DNA of 36,586 nt from Ectobacillus sp048976805 (GCA_048976805.1 JBHGUR010000018.1:1-36586); one strand, 5' to 3'. Shown: positions 1-8,110, numbered from the stretch's first letter. The notes: generated by a model not told the origin, from the sequence alone. Numbers and translations are program-made.

Positions 1-1
1 A

Positions 2-88
2 GAACAACTACAAGTTGCATTAGCTGATTATGTACATTGGTTTAATCATATCAGAATTCACAGCACCCTTGATTATTTAAGCCCGTAG
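2..88 (+). mobile_element. 3' end of an IS3-family transposase (OrfB), cut by the window edge
   Basis: The open frame from base 2 to the TAG at 86-88 ends in WFNHIRIHSTLDYLSP. This is the typical C-terminal end of the DDE integrase domain of IS3-family OrfB transposases, which catalyse cut-and-paste or copy-out transposition. Family members usually continue a few residues past LSP, so the gene probably stops early at a junction with host DNA. The convergent toxin gene on the other strand overlaps it and reads its last codons out of the same bases. The left part lies outside the window, so the subgroup cannot be named. Confidence 0.75.
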
Positions 89-321
89 AATACAAGAACA
101 AAGACCTTAAAAAAATTGTCTAGTTTAGTGTTGACATTCCACTTCCCAATTCTTATTCGGTAGGCATCTTCGTATCCGGCAAGTTTTTTCACATCTAAAT
201 GAGCTGTATCATATGGATTTTCAGCCAGTTCCAGAAGGGAGCGCTTAATTCGCTCTCTTGTCGGCCGATCTGTCTTTTGTAAGTATTTCCCCGCCTCTTT
301 AGAAAATCGAAGGTCATACAT
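73..321 (-). pseudogene. RelE/ParE-type toxin, C-terminus probably replaced by IS sequence
   Basis: Small basic protein starting MYDLRFSKEAGKYLQK with the conserved GYEDAYRIRIGKW core of RelE/ParE-fold toxins; RelE members cleave ribosome-bound mRNA, ParE members poison gyrase. The ATG at 321 is chosen because it lies one base after the antitoxin stop (323-325), giving the tight coupling usual for these pairs; an upstream in-frame start exists but would sit inside the antitoxin gene. After KWNVNTKLDNFFKVFVLVF the family end, usually an Ile-Gly-x-Arg-Gly-Asp-like stretch, is missing, and the last residues YGLK are read from the opposite strand of the transposase fragment. The toxin is therefore likely damaged, although a shortened active form cannot be excluded. 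Confidence 0.6.
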
Positions 322-322
322 C

Positions 323-535
323 CTATTCACCTTCCCCAAATACCTCATCAAAGCTCATATATTCTCCATCAGCATATTGCCGCATAGCTTTTTCAAACTC
401 CTGCTTATCTGTTTCTTCCAATTCAACCTCTTGTCCCTTACGAATTCGCTCCAAGAACTCTTTAATTTTTTTGTATTCCTTAGAAGGCATTGCATCGATT
501 TCTTTAAACAAGTCCCATTTTGTTACATCTTCCAT
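323..535 (-). CDS. antitoxin of a RelBE-like type II module
   Basis: Acidic 70-residue protein starting MEDVTKWDLFKEIDAMPSK and ending DEVFGEGE, placed directly upstream of the toxin gene, which it is expected to bind and neutralise while repressing the shared promoter. The start at 535 is preferred over an ATG 15 codons upstream because GGAGG stands eight bases before it. The predicted charged helical C-terminal half (residues 20-70) fits the toxin-wrapping part of such antitoxins. I cannot place it in a named antitoxin family. If the toxin is inactive, this gene may persist only as a remnant or as protection against related toxins. Confidence 0.6.
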   Translation of the reverse strand: MEDVTKWDLFKEIDAMPSKEYKKIKEFLERIRKGQEVELEETDKQEFEKAMRQYADGEYMSFDEVFGEGE

Positions 536-767
536 ATTTTCATCCTCCAACCTATTTACAGATTTCTGTGGATTGTCCAAATTCTTCTCCCCCTACAGAT
601 TTATATTTTAAAGTTCCATACTTTGCTGATTTAAGTAAAACTCAACCCAACCATAGCAAATTGCCAAAGCAGGATCCCTCGCTTTTTTCGCGGAAAGCAC
701 AACATATTCCCAAATTCGCTTGTTACTTTTTTGCCTTTATCAGCATTTTACCATATTGTAGGTTTTT
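536..767. other. intergenic stretch without a supported gene
   Basis: This holds the antitoxin ribosome site and presumably the toxin-antitoxin promoter. No convincing ORF is seen. A short minus-strand frame from about 645 to 549 ends in EEFGQSTEICK but has no start or ribosome site, and may be debris of another gene. Confidence 0.3.
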
Positions 768-1262
768 TTATCTACTTAGCTCTCCAGTGTAAAAAAAGGT
801 TCTTTTGCTGTCATTCGCTACTCCAATGGCTGGGAGACCTACGCGCGTGGAGACAGGAAGGAGTACCGCACCCATTAAGGCAACCGCAGGGGAAGGCCAG
901 AAGAAGAAGGAAATGACCATCATCACAATCCCCGTAACCCAGTAGGCTAAGGTTGGGGTGCAGATCAGGCCCGCAAGCGGAGAAATCATCACATCGTTAA
1001 TTCCGGTGCGAATGAGCAAATTACTCATTGGAACAATTACAGAGATAATGAGAATGGTAGGCAGCAACTTGATAATGGCGTAAATAAAGCTTGTAAAGAT
1101 GGTGCTGACGCCTTTTATGATGGAACCGGTTGCGATAAGGCCTAGTAAGAAAATCATCACAATAGAAATTAACGTTGTATCCTTGCGCAGCAAAAAGAAG
1201 CCGATAATGAGAAGTAAAAAAACGACGTACATCCAATGGATAGCGACTAGCTCAACGCCCAT
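768..1262 (-). pseudogene. truncated multi-pass membrane permease
   Basis: From the ATG at 1262 (AAAGGA about ten bases upstream) the frame encodes MGVELVAIHWMYVVFLLLI followed by about five hydrophobic segments and a WPSPAVALMGAVLLP motif. This looks like the N-terminal third of a 10-12 helix secondary transporter; I cannot name the substrate. After GLPAIGVA the hydrophobic pattern stops abruptly and the frame runs through NDSKRTFFYTGELSR to a stop, so the rest of the gene has been lost, probably by the same rearrangement that left the IS fragment nearby. A longer upstream frame exists but runs through repeated AATGTGATA words and is unlikely to be coding. Confidence 0.6.
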
Positions 1263-1283
1263 AACAATCACATCCTTTTGGGT

Positions 1284-1495
1284 AATGTGATATAGGATAT
1301 GGGCGGGGGCTGAGATGGGTGAATGTTCTAGAGAAGGGGAGAGAAGAAAGAGTGGATTGTAGTGAAGCAATGCGGAAATAATGTGATAGGGCAATCTGGA
1401 ATATTGTGAAAATCTAAAATAAAGCATAAAAAATTATCACATTATCTCAGAAGCTAGATTAATTTAAACCGCACAATCTGAAACAATGTGATAAT
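1284..1495. repeat. cluster of four AATGTGATA words, possible operators
   Basis: AATGTGATA occurs at 1284-1292, 1380-1388 and 1485-1493, and inverted at 1435-1443. The last two form an exact 11-bp inverted pair (ATTATCACATT 1433-1443, AATGTGATAAT 1485-1495). Copies two and four are flanked by a CAATCTG word. The cluster lies upstream of the truncated permease and downstream of the murein hydrolase gene. Confidence 0.5.
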
Positions 1496-1546
1496 TAGTA
1501 ATATACCTTAGTTTATCGAAAGTTAATCAAAATTTCTTCTTAACTG

Positions 1547-2761
1547 TTATTTCAAAAATGACATAGGATCTACCGCATTTGATTTTGCTGCATTCCAGCT
1601 TCCAGCGTGAACCTCAAAGTGTACATGCTGGCCAAAAGATATGCCCGTGTTGCCCATAATTCCGATTTGCTGCCCTTGTTGTACAGCTTGTCCTGCCTGT
1701 ACGGAACGGCTACGTAGATGGGCATAAAGAGTGGTGTATGTTTTTCCGTTAATACTATGGGAAATATACACGACGTTTCCATAGCTGGATGAATACTCTG
1801 AACGGATAACGGTTCCCGCTGCTGAAGCGACTACCGGGACGGTTCCGGAAGCTGCTATGTCAATACCTTTATGATTTTCGCTGCCTCTCATTCCAAAGCC
1901 TGAAGTGACTGTACCAGCAGATGGCCATATAAAGATTTTTGAACCGGCTGCCGGTGAAGTTGCAGGGGCTGGTGTGCTGCTTTCGCTACTTGCAACCGTT
2001 TCTTTAGATGTTTTTTGTTCTGGAGGAGTTGAAAGGGCAGCAGCTTGTGATTCCAATAACTTCTGCTCTTCCTCCTTGTCCATGATATCGGCAAGGGTTT
2101 GATTTAGTTTTTGTTCGAGTTCCTTAATGGCAGCTACTTTTTCTTGCTGGCTGTTCTCCAATTGCTGTTGTTTCTCTTGCAGGGAAGCTTCGTATGAACG
2201 TAACGCGGCTTCTTTATTTGCGATGCTGATTTTTTCCTTTTCCAGCTTCTCTTGGTCAGCTTGTTGGGTTTTTATAATTGACTCGTCCGACTGAAAAATG
2301 AGGCTGAGGGAATACACATTATCCAGCAAATTAGCGATGCTTTTCGTTTGAATTAAAACATCTGCGACGAGATTTGATTTCGGTTGCGACTGTAATGCTA
2401 TTAATCTCTTTTTTATGACTTCTTGTCTTTGTTGAATTTTCGTCTGAAGTTCATCAATATTCTGGCTCTTTAAGACGATTAGTTCTTTTGTCTCCTCAAT
2501 TTGCTTTTGAATTGTATCGAGCTCTTCTTGTGTTTTTTTCATTTCCTCGTCGAATTGTTGTATTTGCTGTTTAAATTGGTCAATCTCTTTTTGAAGCTGT
2601 TGCTTTTCTTCTTCTTTTTGGCTCAGTACGCTTTCACTTTCGCGCAATCTATTTTGAAGGCCGCTTAAGTCCCCTGAAGTGGTTTCAGCGTATGTAGGCA
2701 GTACTGAAGCGCCCATAATAAGGCTTGACAATAATACAATACGAGCAGCTTTCCTTTTCAT
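1547..2761 (-). CDS. PcsB/EnvC-like murein hydrolase activator, M23 peptidase
   Basis: A 404-residue exported protein. Residues 1-25 form a signal peptide (MKRKAARIVLLSSLIMGASV, cleavage near TYA-ET). Residues 30-250 are a long Gln/Glu/Lys-rich coiled coil, followed by a Ser/Pro/Ala linker and a C-terminal LytM/M23 domain. The zinc-ligand motifs are complete: HKGID (His297, Asp301), YAHL (His348) and HVHFE (His379, His381), so it could be an active endopeptidase cutting peptidoglycan cross-bridges rather than a degenerate activator. Coiled coil plus M23 is the layout of PcsB, EnvC and related proteins that act at division or elongation sites. GAGGAGGG precedes the ATG. A perfect WalR-type direct repeat lies 65-81 bases upstream, matching control by the cell-wall two-component system WalRK. 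Confidence 0.9.
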   Translation of the reverse strand: MKRKAARIVLLSSLIMGASVLPTYAETTSGDLSGLQNRLRESESVLSQKEEEKQQLQKEIDQFKQQIQQFDEEMKKTQEELDTIQKQIEETKELIVLKSQNIDELQTKIQQRQEVIKKRLIALQSQPKSNLVADVLIQTKSIANLLDNVYSLSLIFQSDESIIKTQQADQEKLEKEKISIANKEAALRSYEASLQEKQQQLENSQQEKVAAIKELEQKLNQTLADIMDKEEEQKLLESQAAALSTPPEQKTSKETVASSESSTPAPATSPAAGSKIFIWPSAGTVTSGFGMRGSENHKGIDIAASGTVPVVASAAGTVIRSEYSSSYGNVVYISHSINGKTYTTLYAHLRSRSVQAGQAVQQGQQIGIMGNTGISFGQHVHFEVHAGSWNAAKSNAVDPMSFLK

Positions 2762-2791
2762 TAACCATAACCCTCCTCATGTTCTCCAGTA

Positions 2792-2803
2792 ATGTTATAA
2801 CAT
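2792..2803. promoter_or_regulatory. 12-bp perfect palindrome upstream of the M23 gene
   Basis: ATGTTATAACAT reads the same on both strands and contains a TATAAC that could be the -10 box of the minus-strand gene. It could be an operator or a coincidence of AT-rich promoter sequence. Confidence 0.35.
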
Positions 2804-2825
2804 GTCGGAAAGGGCTTTTTAGGGT

Positions 2826-2842
2826 TGTAACACAAATGTAAA
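2826..2842 (+). promoter_or_regulatory. WalR (YycF) binding box
   Basis: TGTAAC-ACAAA-TGTAAA fits the published WalR consensus TGTWAH-N5-TGTWAH at every defined position. It lies in the promoter region of the M23 murein hydrolase gene, the class of gene WalR controls. The box is on the strand opposite to the gene. Confidence 0.6.
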
Positions 2843-3015
2843 ATACCTTTAAAAAATAAGGGGATTCTTGTCGTTAATTCTGCAAATTTTCTGCATATCT
2901 CTTTGTAGATGATGTAGTATTTTGTAAAAATAAATCGGTAATGATAAATAAATGAAGAATGGTCGGTAGGGATTAAAGGTTATCATGTTTTTTATTTAAG
3001 GCTACCTTAAAAAAT

Positions 3016-3210
3016 GGCTGTGTTAAAAACCCTTTTTTAGAGGGGTGAGTGCTCCCAGCCGTGTGTAGGAACGCTTAGGGCCTAACTTTGCCTCGTCCAA
3101 AGCAAAACCGGAAGCAAGAAGCGAGAGCAGGCTGCTGTCTGTTCTACCTAACCTTGATGCACATGAGCGCACTGTTAGCACAAAAATCAACAACAAGCTT
3201 TAACAAAGCC
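3016..3210. mobile_element. MITE-like element enclosing an inverted copy of the dispersed repeat
   Basis: The ends are GGCTGTGTTAAA and, inverted, GGCTTTGTTAAA (11 of 12 identical). The inside (about 3037-3160) is a diverged minus-orientation copy of the dispersed repeat seen at 8161, 29623 and 33273. The element has no coding capacity for a transposase. The only open frames are short and stop inside the repeat. Confidence 0.55.
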
Positions 3211-3264
3211 TATAAAATAACAATTTTTTATCTATCGTGGTGCGAGTTATATTCTTACATGGAT

Positions 3265-3409
3265 GTCTCTGTTAAAGGCTAATGTTGATTTTGATTCATT
3301 TGTTGATTTGAAACGAAAGGCGGCGACTCCAGAGGGAAAAGCGGCTCAGCCCCGCCTGTGGAAAGCGTCCGCCTGTAGTGGAACATCAACAATCAAGTTT
3401 AACAGAGCC
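3265..3409. mobile_element. MITE-like element, copy 1
   Basis: A 145-bp sequence bounded by imperfect terminal inverted repeats built on GGCTCTGTTAAA, followed inward by TGTTGATTT on both sides. A second copy lies at 29835-30019, sharing blocks such as GAACGAAAGGCGGCGACTCC (with one base changed here) and GCGTCCGCCTGTAGTGGAA. It does not encode a protein; frames that cross it run out of both ends. Confidence 0.65.
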
Positions 3410-3520
3410 TTATTTAAAAGAAAATTCAATAGTAGAGGGGAAGGGGCAAGGAGAAAGGATTAATTATAAGCAAATCAAAAGCGAAATATTACTAAGGATA
3501 CAGTGTTATAGTGAAAATTG

Positions 3521-3552
3521 CAAAAGGGACTAGCCCAGCTAGCCCCTTTTTA
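3521..3552 (-). terminator. terminator of spoIIP
   Basis: The stem AAAGGGGCTAG / CTAGTCCCTTTT, read on the minus strand just after the spoIIP stop, is followed by a short T-run. It is nearly symmetric and could act in both directions. Confidence 0.7.
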
Positions 3553-4686
3553 TTGAGGGTTACTTACCTTTTCCGCTTGTTTATGATAGTCGCTAATTGC
3601 TTCTGCTAAAATATCGACCGTTCGATACAATTCATCTAGAGTATTATCAACGCCCCCTATTTCTACAAGCATAGAGGTAGGGGAAAGGTCCTGATTGTAA
3701 ACGCCGTTTCCTTCGCGGCGATCCTTTAAAAAGATGCCGCGGCTGATTCCGTAATAATGCTTATCTAGATAGGCGTTAATTGCTTTTATGAATTTAAGGT
3801 TTTCTTCATAATGCTTGTTTTCCCGCCCTACAACGAAATAAAGCCTTCCGTAAGCTTTGCCATTAATAATTTTTGTAGTTGCCGGTTTGCGGGACGAATC
3901 CCGGTGTATGTCAATGAGATATTTGATGTCCCGGTTTTGGTTCAACGCTTCTGTTACTACTTCTCTAGATACATTGTATGAGCTTACGTAGTTTAAGCCT
4001 CGCGCCAGCAGCATTTTTACTATATCAGTTTTGTTGTTGGTGGCGCCGATGCCTTGTTCTTCAAGTTTAGCTGCGAGCCGCTCCCCCAATACAGACACAT
4101 TGACCTTATCGCTTGAAGCGGCATTAGGGTCAGTTGTACCCGGAAGCAGAGGAAGAAAAGATTCGCGGTTATGCGAGTGGTAGATAAAAGCAATTTTCTG
4201 TTTATTTTCGTTTACGGGAGGGGAAGGGCTCTCAGGCGGCAAGGAGCTGGTATCGACTTGCCTTTGCTTTAGCAGCTCTTTTAGCGGAATATTTGATTCA
4301 TAAGGAATATTTGTTTCATCGGTACCTTCACCGGCTACGATGATTTGTGAATAGTAATTAGAAAAACCAGGCAATTGATCACGCATAAGCGTACGAATAT
4401 CATTGAGATGAATATTTGTGATAAGGGAAAAAAAGATGGATGAAAAGCGAGGCGAGTTGCCTTGCTTTTGGAATTCTTGTGTAAAATAGCGATTTTCCAT
4501 TTGTAAAGCATACATAAAGCTATTAAGCGCTTGATTTTCTGACCACTTGTACAAGGATGAGGCTTTTATATTTGAGAAGAAAGATACAAAGATGGCAGAA
4601 AGCGCAAATGACAGCTGGGCCAGAATAACACAAAGCAGCAGAGCCCGTTTTATATTTATCTTTTTACGTGCATGGCGGTGGTTCAA
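3550..4686 (-). CDS. spoIIP: stage II sporulation protein P (SpoIIP)
   Basis: SpoIIP is the amidase and endopeptidase of the DMP machine (with SpoIID and SpoIIM) that thins septal peptidoglycan during engulfment of the forespore. The 378-residue product has an N-terminal membrane anchor (ALLLCVILAQLSFALSAIFV) and a C-terminal N-acetylmuramoyl-L-alanine amidase-type domain with its zinc-ligand motifs: IAFIYHSHNRESF, IDIHRDSSRK and MLVEIGG. The preferred start is the TTG at 4686, which stands six bases after AGGGGTG; an ATG nine codons upstream would place that ribosome site inside the protein. In B. subtilis spoIIP follows gpr. Here gpr is absent and the gene stands next to a histidine kinase, so it may be a second paralogue or a relocated copy. 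Confidence 0.88.
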   Translation of the reverse strand: MNHRHARKKINIKRALLLCVILAQLSFALSAIFVSFFSNIKASSLYKWSENQALNSFMYALQMENRYFTQEFQKQGNSPRFSSIFFSLITNIHLNDIRTLMRDQLPGFSNYYSQIIVAGEGTDETNIPYESNIPLKELLKQRQVDTSSLPPESPSPPVNENKQKIAFIYHSHNRESFLPLLPGTTDPNAASSDKVNVSVLGERLAAKLEEQGIGATNNKTDIVKMLLARGLNYVSSYNVSREVVTEALNQNRDIKYLIDIHRDSSRKPATTKIINGKAYGRLYFVVGRENKHYEENLKFIKAINAYLDKHYYGISRGIFLKDRREGNGVYNQDLSPTSMLVEIGGVDNTLDELYRTVDILAEAISDYHKQAEKVSNPQ

Positions 4687-4762
4687 TGTCCTCACCCCTT
4701 TCCATACATACATATGTACAAGCTATCTGAAATAAGACAAATATTTTTTGCAGGGATGCTGT

Positions 4763-4795
4763 TAAAAAAAACGCTGTTTACACAGCGAGTTTTTA
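4763..4795 (-). terminator. terminator of the histidine kinase gene
   Basis: On the minus strand, CGCTGTGTAAACAGCG forms a short-loop hairpin followed by eight T, directly after the kinase stop. This separates the kinase from spoIIP. Confidence 0.75.
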
Positions 4796-4805
4796 AAATG
4801 GGACT

Positions 4806-6176
4806 TTACTGTTTTTTCAATGTAATAATAAAAGTGGATCCTTTTCCTGGCCGGCTTTCCGCAGTTATCGTTCCGTTATGGAGCTCGACGATTTCTTTCA
4901 CAATGGCCAGCCCTAATCCGCTGCCGCCAGTCGCCCGTGTACGGGATTTATCTACCCGATAAAACCGCTCAAAGATATGGGGGAGGTCCGCTTCGGGAAT
5001 GCCTTCTCCCTCATCCTGAATCGCGATTTGTATATTCGCCTCGTTATCCGTAACGGTCACGAATGTGGCAGAGCTTGTGCCGGAATGAAAATAAGCGTTG
5101 TTCAGCAAATTCATAATAACTTGTTCAAACCGTTTTTGATCCAGAGCAATCATAAGGTTTTTCGGACATGATAAAATGATTTGCATTTGTTTATCCTTGT
5201 AGGCAGGCTCGACCTTTGCGACAATTTTCTGTAAAAAATCATGGATGTTAGTTTCTTGCTTTTCGATAATAAAATTATGCTTTTCCATCTGCGCGAGCTG
5301 AAATAAATCTTGAACCAATCCCGCTACGTGGTCCGCTTCTTCTTTAATAATAGCCAAATATGTGTTTCGTTCTTCTTGGGACAACGTATCTCTCATCGCA
5401 ACGTCCGCGTAGCCCCTTACATAGGTTAGCGGCGTGCGGAGTTCGTGCGCTACACTAGCCAAAAACTCGCTTCGTTCTGTTTTCATATAGTCTAAGTCAC
5501 TTGCCAGCTTTTGAATGGAGTTGGCCAGTTCGCCAATCTCATCGTTGCTGGAGATATTGAGAGATACAGACAAATCGCCTTTGCTCATCGTTTCTGTTGC
5601 TTGCTTCATGCGCACCAGCGGCTTTGTTAAAATTTGCGACAACAGGAAAATAGTGATAACAGTAAGGATAAATGTAACAACTTCGACTACCATAAACTGA
5701 TAGGTTAATCGGTTAATCATTTCCCGAATAGAGTCAGTTCCCAAGAACATATATACATAGCCCTTTACTTCATCCTGTATGCGGATAGGGCTGACTGTAC
5801 AAATGTAATTAGAAGTTTTCCAATGATCCTCGATGACAGTTCCTTTTGGGGATATATCCTTCATATCTAGATGCAAATGCTTCTTCATAGCAGCGTCCAG
5901 GTTATTGGATTTGGCAAGAATTTTTCTATCTTTGGATGTAATGACAACCTTTGTTTCCGCTTCGGATTCCATTAAGGCTACATGCTTAATGGTTTCGTCA
6001 TCAAAATACTTTTCAAGCACATCGCGATGGCTATTTCCCCTTGCCAATAATGAAGCGATTTCCTCATCGATCCGGTTATTTACTAAGCTGTAGTATAACA
6101 AAAGAAATAACAGCAATTCGAGCAGCAAAGTAACGGTGAGGAAGTAAAAACCCAATTTCATAGAAATGCGTCTCAT
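4806..6176 (-). CDS. membrane sensor histidine kinase, no adjacent response regulator
   Basis: A 456-residue class I kinase. TM1 spans residues 10-31, the extracellular sensor is about 32-160, TM2 spans 161-181 and HAMP is about 182-232. The HisKA H-box is SVAHELRTPLTY with phosphorylatable His244. The ATPase domain has the N box (NLLNNAYFH), G1 (DEGEGIP), F (FERFYR) and G2 (GGSGLGLAI). All catalytic boxes are intact. Such kinases normally follow their response regulator gene; here the upstream neighbour is a divergent multicopper oxidase 300 bases away and no receiver protein is encoded in the window. The start at 6176 is preceded by AAGGCTGTGAAAGTGA, a weak ribosome site. It may have lost its partner or work with a distant one. 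The divergent oxidase suggests, but does not prove, a metal or envelope signal. Confidence 0.85.
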   Translation of the reverse strand: MRRISMKLGFYFLTVTLLLELLLFLLLYYSLVNNRIDEEIASLLARGNSHRDVLEKYFDDETIKHVALMESEAETKVVITSKDRKILAKSNNLDAAMKKHLHLDMKDISPKGTVIEDHWKTSNYICTVSPIRIQDEVKGYVYMFLGTDSIREMINRLTYQFMVVEVVTFILTVITIFLLSQILTKPLVRMKQATETMSKGDLSVSLNISSNDEIGELANSIQKLASDLDYMKTERSEFLASVAHELRTPLTYVRGYADVAMRDTLSQEERNTYLAIIKEEADHVAGLVQDLFQLAQMEKHNFIIEKQETNIHDFLQKIVAKVEPAYKDKQMQIILSCPKNLMIALDQKRFEQVIMNLLNNAYFHSGTSSATFVTVTDNEANIQIAIQDEGEGIPEADLPHIFERFYRVDKSRTRATGGSGLGLAIVKEIVELHNGTITAESRPGKGSTFIITLKKQ

Positions 6177-6376
6177 TCACTTTCACAGCCTTATATTGTT
6201 ATTTTATTAGGTTTAGAGTGTTTTCTCTTCAAGGAGAGATAGAGCTTGTGCCCGAATGTTGTTCTTATACATATATAGTAGCTTGTTAGCGTCAGATACA
6301 ACAATAAATCCAGTATTTTTTATCATCGGCTAACAACATTGCAGTTCTTATTGCATAGTGTACTGAAAAAATGTGC

Positions 6377-6429
6377 AGAAATTATGCAGTTTTGCTGTTG
6401 TTTTTAGAGCTTTCATCTGCATAATTTCT
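6377..6429. promoter_or_regulatory. 13-bp inverted repeat in the oxidase promoter region
   Basis: AGAAATTATGCAG (6377-6389) and CTGCATAATTTCT (6417-6429) are exact inverted copies with 27 bases between them. The right arm ends 14 bases before the TATAAT at 6444-6449. The arrangement fits a regulator binding two half sites over or just upstream of the -35 region of the multicopper oxidase gene. Confidence 0.55.
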
Positions 6430-6443
6430 CGAAAATGTTTTTG

Positions 6444-6449
6444 TATAAT
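6444..6449 (+). promoter_or_regulatory. -10 box of the multicopper oxidase gene
   Basis: TATAAT lies 30 bases before the start codon. The expected -35 position has no good TTGACA match, which fits a promoter needing an activator; the inverted repeat covers that position. Confidence 0.45.
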
Positions 6450-6478
6450 CAGTATAAATTTAAAAAAGGGGGAAAACC

Positions 6479-8104
6479 ATGAAAAGATTATTTCTGGCTG
6501 CGACTGCAGCTTCTGCGATAGCTTTGATTACAGCCTGCTCTGCAGCTACTAATGGAACGGCGGATAATATAAATAATCAGAAGAGGGTCAAGAATGAAGT
6601 AGCTGCGCAGCCTTTAAAGGTTTTGAAAGGCTCTGAAGTCACTTTGGTGGCGAAGGAAGAAAAACAAAAATTAGATAACGGGGTCGTTGTCCCTGTATGG
6701 ACTTTTAACGGTTCCGCACCAGGACCTGAAATTCGTGTTAAGAAAGGTGAAAAGGTAAAAGTTACATTGAAAAATGAACTTCCAGCTCCTGTTTCCATTC
6801 ATTGGCACGGATATCCCGTTCCAAATAATATGGATGGCATTCCGGGAGTCACGCAAGACGCGGTTATGCCAGGAAAAAGCTTTACGTATGAATTTACTGC
6901 TGATATACCGGGAACATACTGGTATCACTCCCACCAGGATTCTGTAAATCAACTGGACCGCGGCCTATATGGCTCGCTTGTGGTGGAAGATCCTGCAGAA
7001 GAATATGATAAAGACTATACCTTAATGTTAGATGAATGGGTGACGTATCAAAAGGAGATTGATAAGCAAATAGAGGAAATGACAAAGAACGAAAAAGATA
7101 AAGAAAGTGACACGGGCAGCAAAGAGACAAGTATGAACATGGAGGGGATGGATCACTCCGGAATGAACATGGAGGGGATGACGGACGGGGATATGGAAGG
7201 TATGGACCACTCCGGAATGAACATGCAAGGACACGATATGAGCAATTACGATTTGTTTACCATTAATGGAAAAAGCGGGGATCTAATAAAGCCGCTGAAG
7301 GTTAAGCAAGGCGATAAGGTTCGCCTTCGGTTTGTAAATGCCGGCTACCTGTCCCATAACATCCATATTCATGGCCAGGATATAAAGGTGATTGCGACAG
7401 ACGGCCAGCTGATAAACGATCCAAAGACAGTAAAAGATCAAATTTTAGCGATTGCGCCAGGAGAACGGTATGACGTAGAGTTTACGGCAAACAATCCCGG
7501 CAAGTGGTATATTGAATGTCACAGTGATATGGAAGGCGCAAAAGGAATGAAGGCTGTAATTGAATACGAAGGAAGCGAAAACATGACAGACAAGGCAAAC
7601 GAGAAGGAACAGCTTCCGCAAATTGATTTGACAAACTACGGAACGAAAAAAGCAGGAACGTTCACATTAAACCAGAAGTATGATGTAAATTATACAATGG
7701 ATTTAAACATGGGGATGGATGGAAACAACATGGTGTACACGATTAACGGTAAAACATTCCCAAATACAGAACCGATTGAGGTGAAAAAAGGAGATCTTGT
7801 CAAAGTGAAGCTGAAAAACGGCTCGATGACGGGCGATCATCCAATGCACTTGCATGGCCACTTTTTCCAAGTATTAAGCAAAAACGGCCAGCCGATAGAA
7901 GGATCTCCAATTGTGAAGGATACACTCAATGTGAAGCCGGGGGAAGAGTATGAGGTAGCATTCGTTGCCGATAATCCAGGCGAGTGGATGTTCCACTGCC
8001 ATGATTTGCACCATGCGTCTGCGGGAATGGTAACAACGGTGGATTATACAGATTACCAAGGGAATTATAAACCGAATCCAAGTGTTTCAAATATGCCGGA
8101 ATAA
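6479..8104 (+). CDS. lipoprotein multicopper oxidase with Met/His-rich insert
   Basis: A 541-residue three-cupredoxin-domain oxidase that couples one-electron substrate oxidation to reduction of O2 to water. Residues 1-20 form a lipoprotein signal with lipobox LITAC (Cys20), so it is anchored outside the membrane. The copper motifs are complete: HWHG (His108, His110), YHSH (His150, His152), HPMHLHGH from His454 and HCHDLHH from His506, with T1 ligands His454, Cys507, His512 and probably Met517. Residues 219-254 hold repeats such as MNMEGMDHSGM, a copper-binding Met/His-rich segment like those of cuprous oxidases. Oxidation of Cu(I) at the cell surface is the most likely role. AGGGGGA stands before the ATG. 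The gene is transcribed alone, divergently from the histidine kinase. Confidence 0.9.
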   Translation: MKRLFLAATAASAIALITACSAATNGTADNINNQKRVKNEVAAQPLKVLKGSEVTLVAKEEKQKLDNGVVVPVWTFNGSAPGPEIRVKKGEKVKVTLKNELPAPVSIHWHGYPVPNNMDGIPGVTQDAVMPGKSFTYEFTADIPGTYWYHSHQDSVNQLDRGLYGSLVVEDPAEEYDKDYTLMLDEWVTYQKEIDKQIEEMTKNEKDKESDTGSKETSMNMEGMDHSGMNMEGMTDGDMEGMDHSGMNMQGHDMSNYDLFTINGKSGDLIKPLKVKQGDKVRLRFVNAGYLSHNIHIHGQDIKVIATDGQLINDPKTVKDQILAIAPGERYDVEFTANNPGKWYIECHSDMEGAKGMKAVIEYEGSENMTDKANEKEQLPQIDLTNYGTKKAGTFTLNQKYDVNYTMDLNMGMDGNNMVYTINGKTFPNTEPIEVKKGDLVKVKLKNGSMTGDHPMHLHGHFFQVLSKNGQPIEGSPIVKDTLNVKPGEEYEVAFVADNPGEWMFHCHDLHHASAGMVTTVDYTDYQGNYKPNPSVSNMPE

Positions 8105-8110
8105 CTTAAA

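Noticed and set aside
3088..3463. Two short plus-strand frames of 64 and 66 codons
   Set aside because: They lie across the MITE-like elements, have no ribosome sites, and their sequence is explained by the repeats.
7141..7235. Short tandem DNA repeat inside the oxidase gene, considered as a CRISPR-like or VNTR array
   Set aside because: The repeats keep the reading frame and encode the Met/His-rich copper-binding segment, so they are part of the protein.
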